Part shown: one piece after another, positions 35,478 to 46,652 of the stretch
How the letters are laid out: every line of letters begins with the position of its first letter
Numbering within the stretch: position 1 is the first letter of the stretch
Origin: Paulownia fortunei
Taxonomy: Eukaryota > Streptophyta > Magnoliopsida > Lamiales > Paulowniaceae
Direction of reading: 5' to 3'
Assembly (NCBI GenBank): GCA_019321725.1
Contig: CM033124.1
Coordinates: forward strand, 7,254,001 to 7,318,000
Length of the DNA: 64,000 nucleotides
Notes under the pieces: model-generated
Databases searched by the model: none
What the model was told of the DNA's origin: nothing
Seen by the model: the letters and a program-made list of their open reading frames with translations, nothing else
Made by a program: the position numbers and the translations under genes

Positions 35478-35922
35478 TGACGGAAATTAAAAACAATATA
35501 CAGAAGGTAAGTTCAAGAAAACTTACTAATCACTATGGTTGAATCACCTATATTATCTTCTTCATTTTTATCTCACTTTTATTTAAACCCAATCACAACA
35601 AAAGGGGTTTTTATCCACAATCCAAATGCTTCCCTAAGTGGCGTCTTTCCTTAAATCTTGATGACAACTTGGCCTCCTAATATTGTGCCTTTTTCTTCTA
35701 TTCAAAAATTACATAAAAGAATAATCCCCTTGCTCTCAAGTTTTTCTTATGTTATTTTCATAGAGGTATTTTTTCCCTGTTGTCAAAGTTAGAGAGGATT
35801 AGGGGGAAGTTTATCTTTTTTTTTACGTTGGTTATGGGGTGGTTTTCAAAAAACTACTCCTATGAAAATTCAGTTTCCTTTTTGAACCTTGTGGGTCGGG
35901 TCAACCCTCATGGGCGACTTAT
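35478..35922 (-). repeat. 5' LTR of the old copia relic, truncated
   Basis: This is a direct repeat of 17778-18240, including the shared block around 35590-35880. Compared with the left copy about 120 bases at the LTR 5' end are missing, replaced at 35923 by LINE sequence. The ORF at 35780-35968 is not a gene. Confidence 0.75.
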
Positions 35923-36096
35923 TAAGCATGTTTTCAAATACAGCCCATCAGACTTCCTCCATAGATAAACATGCAAGAAATCACTTAAACTTTGTAAGTG
36001 ATTGTTGGGTTTGTAGTACATTCAAAATAAGCATGTTTTCAAATACAGCCCATCAGACTTCCTCCATAGATAAACATGCATTTCACTGTTCATGAT
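35923..36096 (-). pseudogene. LINE RT fragment with internal 53-bp duplication
   Basis: On the minus strand the text CLSMEEV..AVFENML resembles the start of a LINE reverse transcriptase (the 'EEVKAAVF' region). It continues the LINE at 38387-39580 once the solo LTR is removed. The same 53 bases occur at 35923-35975 and 36028-36080, separated by 52 unrelated bases. Confidence 0.55.
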
Positions 36097-38381
36097 TGTA
36101 ACACCCCTTAGCCTAACTGCAGAGCCTAAACAAGCTGATACAGTTAAGTCAAGAAATGTTAATTTTTCATCAATATTAGAGTTATGGTTTTAATACAATT
36201 CTCATTTTTAGCTATAAGAGAAAGAACTTGAATCATTTTAAACATACCATATACATATATCAAAACTGAGTACATCTATTTACAAAACCATAATAGAGCG
36301 GCTTATTTAAAAATAAAATAGAGATTACAAAATAAAGTACAAAATAGTTCGAAGCATGGCATATGAACAAATCTCTATCCGACCACTCTAGAGACTCAGT
36401 CAACCTCTAAACCTGTACATTTTCACTTGTATCATATGAATCTAATGGGGTAAAGGATCAGTAAGATGAAACTGATGCAATAACAAATAGCATATATGCA
36501 CATTTCATAAATCATTAAATGCATTATTTTATTTAATAACTTTTATTCATAAATCATTCTTTAGGACCCTTGAAGTATGGTGCCTAATTAATAGTGTAGA
36601 CCATGGTTTTTGGAACATGTTCATAATGATTAGCCAATAAGAGAACTAATATGGGGTTTCCATACTTGGTCTTTCAACCTCAGGTATTAATCGTATTCTA
36701 TCTCATTCATTGTGGCTTTCCTATACCAATTTTTCAACCTCAAGTATTTGCCACCATTTGTTGGGTATGCCGGTCCCTCCCGCATCCCTTGTCTACCCAA
36801 CCATAAATCAAGTACCATACTTCTTTTTCAAAAATCTCAATATATTCTTAATAGTGTCATGCTTCATAAACCATAAATGCATCAAACATTACATTATTTG
36901 ACAAACAATAACAATTACATTAAAATATGAACAAACATTATATGATTCTCGTGATACAGCATATGAAAGCTTCAACTTACCTTAAGTTCACTTTGTGGCA
37001 AGTGAAAAGACCAATCTCTTTAGAAGATAGGATGTGTTAAAGGCCTAACATAATCAAATCATGTACCACTTAATATTTTTTTTATAAATTATTTGGTCTA
37101 TTCTAGTTAAACTTCATATAACTTTTTAATCTTTTGTAAATAATTCCATATCAATTACATAACTTTAAAAATAATGCATACTCCATATTTTACTACTAAT
37201 TCAAGACATTAAACATTAGGTCAGCTATTAATTAACTAATAATTCAAACATAATTATTAGGGTAGCCCCTAAAACATGCACACAATCTAAATTAACATGA
37301 CGTAAATTCGGTTCTAACTTAAATTGATTGTACCCTTCAATTAAGCAAACTAATTGCTATTGTTTTCAATCATTCAAAGAAACTTCCAAATAGAATATAA
37401 GCATTACAAGATTAATAGAAATAAGTAAATTAAGCATATTTCACAAGATTATTAATTTTGCTAAAAACTAGCTTAAGCTTGGTTTTGGTTTCAAGTGTAA
37501 CTTACTTAAGTTTTCAATCATACAAAAACATACTAAAACATGTAACCATACAAGATACTACAAATTCATCATAAGAAATATTGAAAAAGAATATACCTTG
37601 ATTAAGTTGGAACTAAACTTCAAAATTAATGATTTTCAAGCTTAATAAGGGTGGAACTTGTTCTAGTTTATGTTCTATGAATTCCTATGGATTGAATTCA
37701 ATTTTTGTGAGTATGAGGGTATAGAAATTTGGGATGAACTTAGGAGAATAAGGGTTGGTCATTTTTTAGGTGCTTCCACAAGAAATATGGATGAAAATAA
37801 TTTCTTTGACTTTTCAAAGAGAGATAGGTGGAGGGTGATGATTGGTTGCATTATGCTTGGTGTCGTCTCATGCCAAAAGCCACGTTCATGTGCTAAGAAG
37901 ATGACAAAAAATGATGCTTTAGTGTTATAATCAAGTGCAATGCGGTTTAAAATGATTTCATGCAACCTAGTCAACCAACTAATCAAATTGCACCATTTTG
38001 CATACTTTTAGTTCTTAGCCAAATGTAACATATTTAAAGCAAATATTTAGGCAAATAATCACTTTAGAATGTAACAAGTATGGATAAATATGAATAATTC
38101 ATTTCATGGTCATTCAACACATCAATCTTTCTTAACCGAGATACCAAGTTTTTCACTACAAAAAGGCAGTTAAGGAATATGTTAAATCAAAAAACAAAAG
38201 TTTGATCTCATATTTCATGTACTAATTCATGTTAAAGCATAACTAGAACATATAATAGCAATTATTCAAGTTCATACAATCATGCTATTTGTATGCCATA
38301 ATTTAATAATACACATTGATTAGGTGCATATTCATACAAGATGCTTATTATTGGCTATGTAGAAGAGAATTGGGCATTACA
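36097..38381 (-). mobile_element. Solo LTR of a chromovirus, complete with target duplication
   Basis: The 2285-base unit runs from TGTAACACCCC to GGGCATTACA (plus strand), that is TGTAATGCCC...GGGGTGTTACA on the minus strand. It is flanked by ATGAT at 36092-36096 and 38382-38386. There is no PBS, polypurine tract or coding sequence, so it is the product of recombination between the two LTRs of a former element. Its end is the same family as window positions 1-102. The ORF at 37670-37930 is LTR sequence. Confidence 0.92.
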
Positions 38382-38386
38382 ATGAT

Positions 38387-39580
38387 CCTGTACCTTAATC
38401 AGCTTCGGCAAGATGGGAAATTAGCACCATGAGAAGTTGCACCTTTAGCTAGGATAGTTTGAAAATACTCACAAGCTGATTGTTTGATTGAAGTTGGCTC
38501 TGAGATAACCTTATCCCTTTTTCTTGATATGGTTTTGAAAGTATTTTATGTTTCTATCCCCTTCCACAATCTACTTACAACAAGCTTTTTATCTCCAATA
38601 GTCTTCCTTAATAGAAAGGTCATTAATAAGAGTTGCATTAGCTCTTTTAAGTGCACTAAAGTAGGTTGTCGTTGAGTTATTATCAACTAAGATTTTAGCT
38701 TTCTGGACCTTCTCCTTCGAATGCTTAATACGGCAAAAAATATTCCGAAAGACACTCAAATTCCACCATTTCAAGTGTTGTTTTAACCTTGTCAACTAAT
38801 CTCTCAACTTCAACATGCCAGTTAAAAAGACAGGAGCTTTCCAATTCCTTTTAACTATCTGATGAAAATCTTTGTTTCTCAGCCAAATCTCTTGAAATTG
38901 AAATGAAGAGGATCCCCTCTTCACAGAATTTTCAAAAGTTACCAGCATCGGACTTTGATCAGATCTAGACTAAGACAAATGTTGAATTTTAGTAGAGAGA
39001 AAAATATCGTTCCATTCTGAAGAAATGAGAACTCTCTATCCAGCCTATCCCAAAGCTTATTATCGGTATAGTGAGGCCCTCAAAACTAGGATCAACTAAA
39101 CCATAATCAAGATGGCATCTCCAAACACCTCCATTAAACGAACCTTAGGGGCTGCTCCATTTTTCCATTTGTTGAGATTAAGAATGGTATTAAAATCACC
39201 TCCTATAAGCTATGAAGCAGATGTTACATATGAGCAAAGACCAACTTAAAGCTTTATTCTTCCAAATTCGTACACTTGGCGAAGATGAATAATCCATAGA
39301 AATGTATTCCAATTCACTGATGTTGAAACATCAAGTGAAGAAATTGTTCAAGATTTATTTCAATAGAAGTAACAAAGTCATTATTATAGAAATACCTAAT
39401 ATTATTTGTTTCTTTTGAAATAACATGCTCAAATGTCCATTTTTGCAAGAGTTTATGATGTACTTTTTCAAGTTGAAATTTAGATTCCAAAAGTACCGGT
39501 ATATCAACATTCAAACTTTGCTGTAATCTTCAGACAATGGGAAGATTTATTCACCACACCCTTACTTTCCAAATTAAGAT
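38387..39580 (-). pseudogene. L1-type LINE ORF2 remnant: endonuclease and start of RT
   Basis: Read on the minus strand from 39580: an APE-type endonuclease with IGGDFNTIL (near 39180-39205) and the later RSDQSPMLV block (near 38941-38965), where the catalytic SDH motif appears as SDQ. Then comes the plant LINE linker FQFQEIWLRNKDFHQIVKRNW (near 38850-38910) and KWWNLSVFRNIF (38720-38770), then EGDRNIKYFQNH near 38530-38560 leading toward RT. Stops and shifts occur throughout. It continues left of the solo LTR at 36096. The endonuclease would nick target DNA to prime reverse transcription. Confidence 0.85.
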
Positions 39581-39623
39581 CTTCATAACAAAATTAAAGA
39601 TGAAAAGTCGAGAAAGATCTTGT

Positions 39624-41175
39624 AGTTAGGTTCGCTATAATCACAGGGCATGTGCAACGGAAAGTTGAAATTTGTATAAAAACATAAATTTATCAAACAA
39701 ATTTATCCCCTTGATTCAAAAGCGATTCTAACGATCACACTTATTCAAATAAATATATATAAAATAAATATATTAATTTGGATTATACCTTTCGTGCACT
39801 CTGGTTGTTATAGGGAATGAAGCAATCAATTGCTTATCTTACACTTTCAGAACTCGTAGGGATCTAAGTGTCTCCCCTCTATCAGGTCTACAATATAAAA
39901 AATAACACCAATTAAAATGATTTGCTAGTATTCTTTTAATCGTTTACTAATTTGAATCCAGAGTAAATTTGGCCTTTTTGATCTAATTAATGGATCAAGA
40001 ACAATCAAGATTGATTCTTTAAATTTTTGAAACTTATATATAAAGAAAATAACAAGAAGCTAGTTTTGTTTTAAAGAATAAGAAAATCAAGATTTCAAGA
40101 AAACACCTTTTCTTTTTCTTTCTTTTCTTTCTTTTCTTGGAGAGAAAAATAAAAGACGTAACAAAATAATATTATTTGCTAATTACAATGGGAATTCTCA
40201 GCCCTCCCTATAAATAGGGGTTGAAAATTTGTTCCTATTCCAACTCTTGGAAAGTTTGTCAATTTTGAACTATTTTAAAATTTGATTTTGGAAGGATTCT
40301 AAATCTTCCAATAACTCTCTTCTTTTCCTCTCTCAAATGTATGTGAACTTGTTTGAGACTATATTAATCATCAAAATTGTCTACTTACATTCTTGATATT
40401 AATTTGAACTTTTCAAATAATATCAAGATGGATATATATCAAATATATACCCAAAATATATTTATATATAAGATAAATCCTAGTAGCTGATTTTTATCCT
40501 ATAAAAATTGGTCACTTTATTCATTTATTTATAAATATGTTTCTTAAATTAATTACATTTATTTAATTTATTCTTTTCATATTCTGGTGGGCTTCTAAAG
40601 TGATCCACATTAATTTTTAGTCTTGGATTTAAAAATTTAAAAATTAATCCAATTGATTTAACCCCAAATTAACCAATTCAATTGATTAATTATAATTTAC
40701 TCCAATTGGGCTTTTTAATCAAATTAGGTCTAATTAAATAATCTAATTACTTAATTAAATAATTCAATTTAACTATTAAATTAAATAGAACCCTTAATTA
40801 ATTAATTAATCAATATTAATTAATTAATTTTCAACCATTGGATAAATTCCAAAATAAGAAATATTACTTTCCATAAAAATATGTGACCCTCTTAAGTTCA
40901 CTACTAAGCTAGTAGTGGGCTTGCAACATTTGCAACTTATGAATAACAATTATTCTAATTGATTAATCCGCTTGGAATTAACTCCTTAATTCCAAAAATC
41001 TCACTATCCATTAAAACACTTCGCAATTAATCATGTCAAACTAGTTTTAGGTGAAATAACAAATAAACATATTTTAGTTGAAAGTACGATACACGTAGGG
41101 TCCTTTTAATGGCTAATCTCCCAATTGAATCTAGGACATGGATTATAAGTCAAAATCCTAAATGATTCAATAGCC
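39624..41175 (-). repeat. Copia LTR, minus orientation: left arm of an inverted repeat
   Basis: Its reverse complement aligns with 41300-42829 along the whole length (roughly 87% by eye over the first 700 bases). The outer end (AGTTAGGTTCG, 39624) corresponds to the LTR 3' terminus CGAACCCAACA of the right arm. It lacks the first 650 or so bases of the LTR as seen at 57911. A TATAAATA box lies at 40206-40213. No PBS follows its 3' end at 39620, so it is a solo or truncated LTR. Confidence 0.88.
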
Positions 41176-41299
41176 TCCTTGCACAACAGTGCAACACCTA
41201 ACAAACCTCCTTTGTGATTCAAAGACCTTAATCAAGGCAGGATGAATCGTGATTTATCAGAAATCATTGGAACTTAAAATGAGATCACAGTTATTAAAT
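41176..41299. other. Spacer of the LTR palindrome
   Basis: About 125 bases separate the arms. From 41211 the spacer is already LTR sequence of the right copy (equivalent to 58548 onward); 41176-41210 is unassigned. Confidence 0.65.
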
Positions 41300-42829
41300 T
41301 ATTTAGAGTTTCGACTTATAATCCATGTCCTAGATTCAATCGAGAGATTAGATGGTAAAAGGATAGTACGTGTATGGTACCCACAATTGAAATAGGTTTA
41401 CTCGCTATTTCCGCTAAAACTAGTTTACCTTGATTACATGCTAGGTGTTTTCATAGGTAGTGAGATTCTTGAATTTAAGGAGTTAATTCTAAGCGGATTA
41501 ATTAATTGGAATAATTGTTATTCATAAGTTGCAAATATTACAAGCCCACTACTAGTTTAGTAGTGAACCTAAGAGGACCACATATCTTTATGAAAAGTAA
41601 CATTTCTAATTTTAGGATTTATCGAATGGTTGGAAATTAATTAATTAATATTGATTAATTAACTAATTAAGGATTCTATTTAATTTAATGGTTAAATTGA
41701 ATTATTTAATTAGACCTAATTTGATTAGGAAGCCCAATTGGAGTAAATTATAATTAATAATTGGATTGATTAATTTGGAATTAAAATAATTAGATTGATT
41801 TGTGGATTTTTTAAGTCCAAACCCAAAAATTAATGTGGATCAATTTAGAAGCCCATTAGAATATGAAGAGAATAAATTAAATAAATATAATTTCTTTAAT
41901 TAACATATTTATAAATAAATAAATAAAGTGATTGCTTTTTATAGGATAAAAATCCGCCACTATGATTTATTTTATATATAAATATATTTTTGGTATATAT
42001 TTGATATATATCTATCTTGATATTATTTTAAGAGTTTAAATTAATATCAAGAATATAAGCAGACAATTTTGATCACTAATGTAGTCTCAAGCAAGTTCAC
42101 ATATGTTGGAGAGAGAAAAATAGAAGAGTTATTAGAAGATTTAGAATCCTTCCAAAATCAAATTTTGAAATAGTTCAAAATTGATAAATTTTCAAGAGTT
42201 GGAGTAGGAACAAATTTTCAACCCCTATTTATAGGAAGGGCCGAGAATTCCCATTGTAATTAGCAAATAATATTATTTTGTTAAGTCTTCTATTTTTCTC
42301 TCCAAGAAAAGAAAAGAAAGAAAAAGAAAATGTGTTTTCTTGAAATTTTGATTTTCTTATTCTTTAAAAGAAAACTAGTTTCTTGATATTCTATTTATAT
42401 ATAAGTTTCAAGAACTTAAAGAATCAATCTTTATTGTTCTTGAAAGTTTGTTTTTGATTCATTAATTGGATCAAAAATGGCAAAATTTACTGTGGATCCA
42501 AATTAGTAAACAATTAAACGAATACTAGCGAATCCTTTTAATTGATATTATTTTTCATATTGTGAACCTGATATAGAGGAGACACTTATATCCCTGCGAG
42601 TTCTGAAAGTCCAAGATAAATAATTGATTGCTTCATTTCCTAAAACCAACAAAGTGTACGAAAGGTATAATCTGAATTAATATATTTATTTTATATATAT
42701 TTACTTGAATAAGCGCGATCGTTAGAATCGCTTTTGAATCAAGGGGATAAATTTGTTTGATAAATTTATGTTTTTATAAAAAAATTAATTTTTTGTTGTG
42801 CATGCCCTATGATTATAGTGAACCCAACA
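41211..42829 (+). repeat. 5' LTR of the plus-strand copia, right arm of the inverted repeat
   Basis: It ends CCCAACA at 42829, followed by a PBS. The first part, 41211-41590, matches 58548-58935 in the 3' LTR. The U3 start seen at 57911-58547 is absent here. A TATA-like CTATTTATAGG lies near 42227. A purine-rich run at 42304-42331 is the complement of the pyrimidine run at 40106-40138 in the left arm. Confidence 0.85.
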
Positions 42830-42830
42830 G

Positions 42831-42843
42831 TGATATTAGAGCC
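42831..42843 (+). other. Primer-binding site of plus-strand copia
   Basis: TGATATTAGAGCC follows the LTR by one base. It is a diverged initiator-Met PBS (TGGTATCAGAGCC). Confidence 0.8.
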
Positions 42844-44240
42844 ACGATTTCGCTTATTCAATGAATTTTGTGTTTATGGATGCATGTTTTTTAATTATTT
42901 AAATTCATGTTTTATATGTAAAATTTGATTTTGCATGTTTTAAGTAATTGATGATTAGGAATTATTTTAATTGCTTATTTAAATAAGAAAAGGGCACAGT
43001 ACATATGACGAGTAGCGTTTATGCTGCTCATGGTGCTGTTTTTCGAGTCCATTTTATTTTGATTTTTTAAAATTTTAAAATTAAATATTAATTTTAAGAA
43101 TTTCTAAAAAAATTCAAAGAAAAATTATTTTTCAAGCAATTAAAATAATCCTAAGTCAAAAATTGCATTAAACAACTTGGTAAATTACATGTTTTGATAA
43201 TTGCATGTAATGTAAATTATAAGCATGGATGGCATGATCATGAGCCAATGGACTAATGCGATTGGTTTTATATTATATATTTAGGTTTTAAAATGGGCCC
43301 TATGAGTCTCTTACTCCATCTATGGAGCTTGTAGAATAGGTAGTAAGGTTTTTCTTTTTCTTTAGAAGACGAAGAAGAATCAAGAAAGAGGTTCCAATGG
43401 AAGTCCATGTTTGTATGAGATACAATTATGTAATAGAATATGTTCTCTTTCATTTTATTATCCTTAAACTGACCTTAGGTCCATTTTTGCCTTAAATAGA
43501 CTGCATAAGATTGGTTCATGATCATCCATTTATTTAAGTATGTATTAGATACATACTTAGGATTTTATTTAATGCTTCTATGCTTGCACAATGATATTAT
43601 GATGTCATGCGTTAAATAACCAACCAAATTTAAATTATGATGAGGTCTTGAATAAAACTAAACCCCATTTAATTTATGAAAATTAAGTAAAATAATTTTT
43701 TTAGAAAATTCAATTTCAAACAAAAAAGGACAAGTTAGCTAGGACCTATCATTCCATACCTACCATCAATGGTAGAGACATGACGACCGCTACCACATTT
43801 AATCACTGGCTATGAGTAGTGGGGTGGTCCTGTGTTGGAAAGTTGTGATCTCTACCAAATATGGAGATGCTAGTAGGATGGAATCGTATGTTGGCCATGA
43901 GTCATGGGACATCTTGATGCTCTATCTACATGAACGTTTGATGGGTATTGTTTAACACTTAGTACTATATGGGCTCATAAATTGGGGTATATGGGAAGAG
44001 GTGAGGCAAAACAAACTTGAGGTTATATAGCGATATAATCATCAAAGAGTTTACCACCGATATAAATATTTAATAGGCTCATAAATTGGGGTGTGAAATA
44101 TTTCCTTTGGACCTCAAGCCCACTAGAAAATTCGATTTCCTAAAATTCCAGTAGGGGTGATGGAATTCGAAAAAAAATAGTGGGAGACAATATTAAAGAC
44201 CTTATATTAATGAATATGTTTTTTCCATAGTTTATTTATT
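42844..44240 (+). other. Copia leader without genes
   Basis: This is an untranslated, AT-rich leader between PBS and gag. The block around 43970-44000 is partly repeated at 44070-44100 ('taggctcataaattgggg'). No coding potential is seen; the minus ORF at 43268-43453 is a shadow. Confidence 0.55.
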
Positions 44241-45045
44241 TTCTGCGTCGTTCATGTTTTGTAGATTTTTCTACTAAAATATCAAAGAATCCACTTGCAA
44301 GAATTCTTGAACAACAATAAATTAACTAGACATACTTAAGATAGTTCTTCAATTTGAGAAGAGGGCATATGTCCTTGATGCCATGCCTCTTTCAATTCCA
44401 TCAGAGGATATTACTTCAAAAGTTTATGCAGATTACCTACATCATATTGATGATAATCTACAGGCCCCATACTACATATTGACATCAATGTCAAATGAAT
44501 TATAGACGCAGAATGTGGATCAAGATACTACTTATAGGATCCTCCTTCACCTATAAGAGTTGTATGGGGAATTAATTTAGCAGACAAGATATCAGATCTC
44601 AAAAGAGTTTTTCAAATATCGTATAACTAAGGACTTTTTAGTCCATGACCATAGATTGAGGATGATAGCCATCATTAAAAGGTTGACGTCCCTTAAAGTC
44701 ATTATGGAGAACAAACTCTATATGGACCTTCAGCTGTAATCTGTGTCCCTCATTTGACATCTTTATTATCAACTTTAACATGCACAATATGGAGACTAGT
44801 CTCGCTGAGCTTGTGAACATATTAAAAATGGCTGAGTCCACCATGAGAAAGGGTAAGCCAGTTCTGCTTATTGGATCATCTTCTGGATCAAAGGCTAAAA
44901 AGCCCAAGAAATGAAAATGGAAAGGAAACGGTTCCTCTAAGCCCAACAAGCTAAAGGCTAAGGGCGGTGTCAAGAAGGTTTATTCTCAACCTAATGACAA
45001 GTGCCATTACTGTGGTAAACCAGGCATTGGAAGATGAATTGTCAG
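44241..45045 (+). pseudogene. Ty1/copia gag remnant with broken zinc knuckle
   Basis: The plus strand shows copia gag text from about 44290 (ARILEQQ..), through the UBN2-type region (near 44480-44760, for example HNMETSLAELVNILKMAESTMRKGKPV at 44780-44870) to a Lys-rich stretch at 44900-44990. The zinc knuckle reads KCHYCGKPG and then loses one base at the conserved His codon (45022-45028), so the last Cys (MNCQEYL) is in another frame. Several stops lie upstream. Gag would package the element RNA. Confidence 0.85.
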
Positions 45046-46652
45046 GAGTATCTTGCAAGCCTGAAAAGTTCAGGTATATATTTTGTTGAAGTTAACTTGT
45101 CTATTAGCAATACTTCTTCGGTATTAGTTACCAGTTGTAGTACATATATATGCAATGATTTGCAGATAATGACAAGAAGTAGGAAATTGAATAGAGAAGA
45201 GATGGTCCTCAGGATGGGTAATGTAGTAAGAGTTGCTGCATTAGCTATAGGCACCATTAATCTAGCTTTTGAGAATAGTTCTATAATAGTTTTCAATAAT
45301 TGTCTTTTCATTCCAGATATTATTAAGAACATTATCTCTATTCCAATTTTAGATAGAGAAGGTTTTAGATTTACCATTGAGAATGAAAATTGTTCTAATT
45401 TCAAACGTTCTAATTTTATCTATTCGGATTCTTTGATGAATTGTTTATATACTGTTACTCCCCATAAACTAATTTTCGCAAATCAACAAAATACAAGAAA
45501 ATTAGATAATCATAGTTCCATGAGCCTATGACACGCAAGATTAGGGCATATTTATGAGAAAATGATTAACAGGATGGCATAATTGTTTGATCTAAAGAAT
45601 CGAGCAAGAACTGCCAACATGTGAATCCTACCTCAAAGGAAAAATGACCAAATCACCATTTGATAGACAAGTAGATAAGCCAAACATATATGGGATTTGA
45701 TCCATACAGATGTATGTGGGCCACTAAATGTTAGCACCTGCGGGAACTATAACTACTTCTTAACCTTTACTGATAACTTCTCTAGGTATAGTTTTGTGTA
45801 CCTTTTGAGGTAAAGTCTGAAGTATTTGAAAAGTTTAAAGAATTCAAAATCAAAGTAGAGAAACAAATTGGCTTAAGTATAAAGACTCATTGATCTGATC
45901 GAGGAAATGAATACTGAAGCATAGAGTTTTTCAATTATCTATAAGAGAATGAGATTCTCTCACAGTGGACTCCTATTACTACTCCACAATTCAACAAAGT
46001 TGTGGAATGCATGAATCGAACATTGTTGGACATGGTTTGATCCATCATAAGTTTCACTACATTGCCTCTTTCATTCTGGGGCTATGCCTAGGAAATGATG
46101 ACATACCTATTAAATAGGGTGCCATCTAAAGCTATGCCCAAAACACCATATGAGATGTGATGTGGAAATACACGTTCCTATAAATACCTTAAGGTATGGG
46201 ATGTACTGCTTATGCGAAGTAGCAAGTGGGAGATAAGTTAGATATGAGATCCAACTTATGCAAGTTCGTAGGGTATACAGAGGAGTCTATTGGATACTAT
46301 TTCTATGACACCTCATAACAAAGAGTGTTTAATTCGAGGAACGCCACCTTTCTTGAAAAAGAAATTCTTTTAGAGATAAGTGGAAAAGTTGTGGAACTTG
46401 AAGAATTTCAAGAACCATAGAACGCCTCAACTATCACAGTAGATAGCACACTAGCTGATGCTGGGCCCTCTGAGGCACAACCTCTTCGAAGATTCGAAAG
46501 GGTCTCAAGTGTACCAAAGAGGTACAACTTGATATTAGAGAACAAAGAAGAGGGACTCCCCTTGGATCCAAGAAATTATGTAGAGGTGATGTTTGACATC
46601 GACTCGGAGAAGTGGCAAGAAGCTATGCAATCCGAGATGGACTCTATATACT
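45046..46652 (+). pseudogene. Ty1/copia protease, integrase and RT start
   Basis: The ORF at 45034-45531 contains the protease region, but the catalytic D-(S/T)-G is replaced: the sequence reads LVTSCSTYICND where copia proteins have LDSGCSxHICN. The GAG-pre-integrase block (ARLGHIYEKMINRMA) is at 45535. The integrase core follows with WDLIHTDVCGPLNVSTCGNYNYFLTFTDNFSRY near 45690-45790, decayed beyond that. At 46510-46650 the start of RT is visible (EEGLPLDPRNYVEVMFDIDSEKWQEAMQSEMDSIYS). The frame is cut at 46652 by the Athila LTR and resumes at 56659. Confidence 0.87.

Noticed and set aside
37670..37930. 86-codon plus-strand ORF as a host gene
   Set aside because: It lies wholly inside a solo LTR with target duplications and has no recognisable domain.
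40795..40835. ATTAATTAA-rich runs as a matrix attachment or origin signal
   Set aside because: Such runs occur in every copy of this LTR family in the window and follow from its AT-rich composition.
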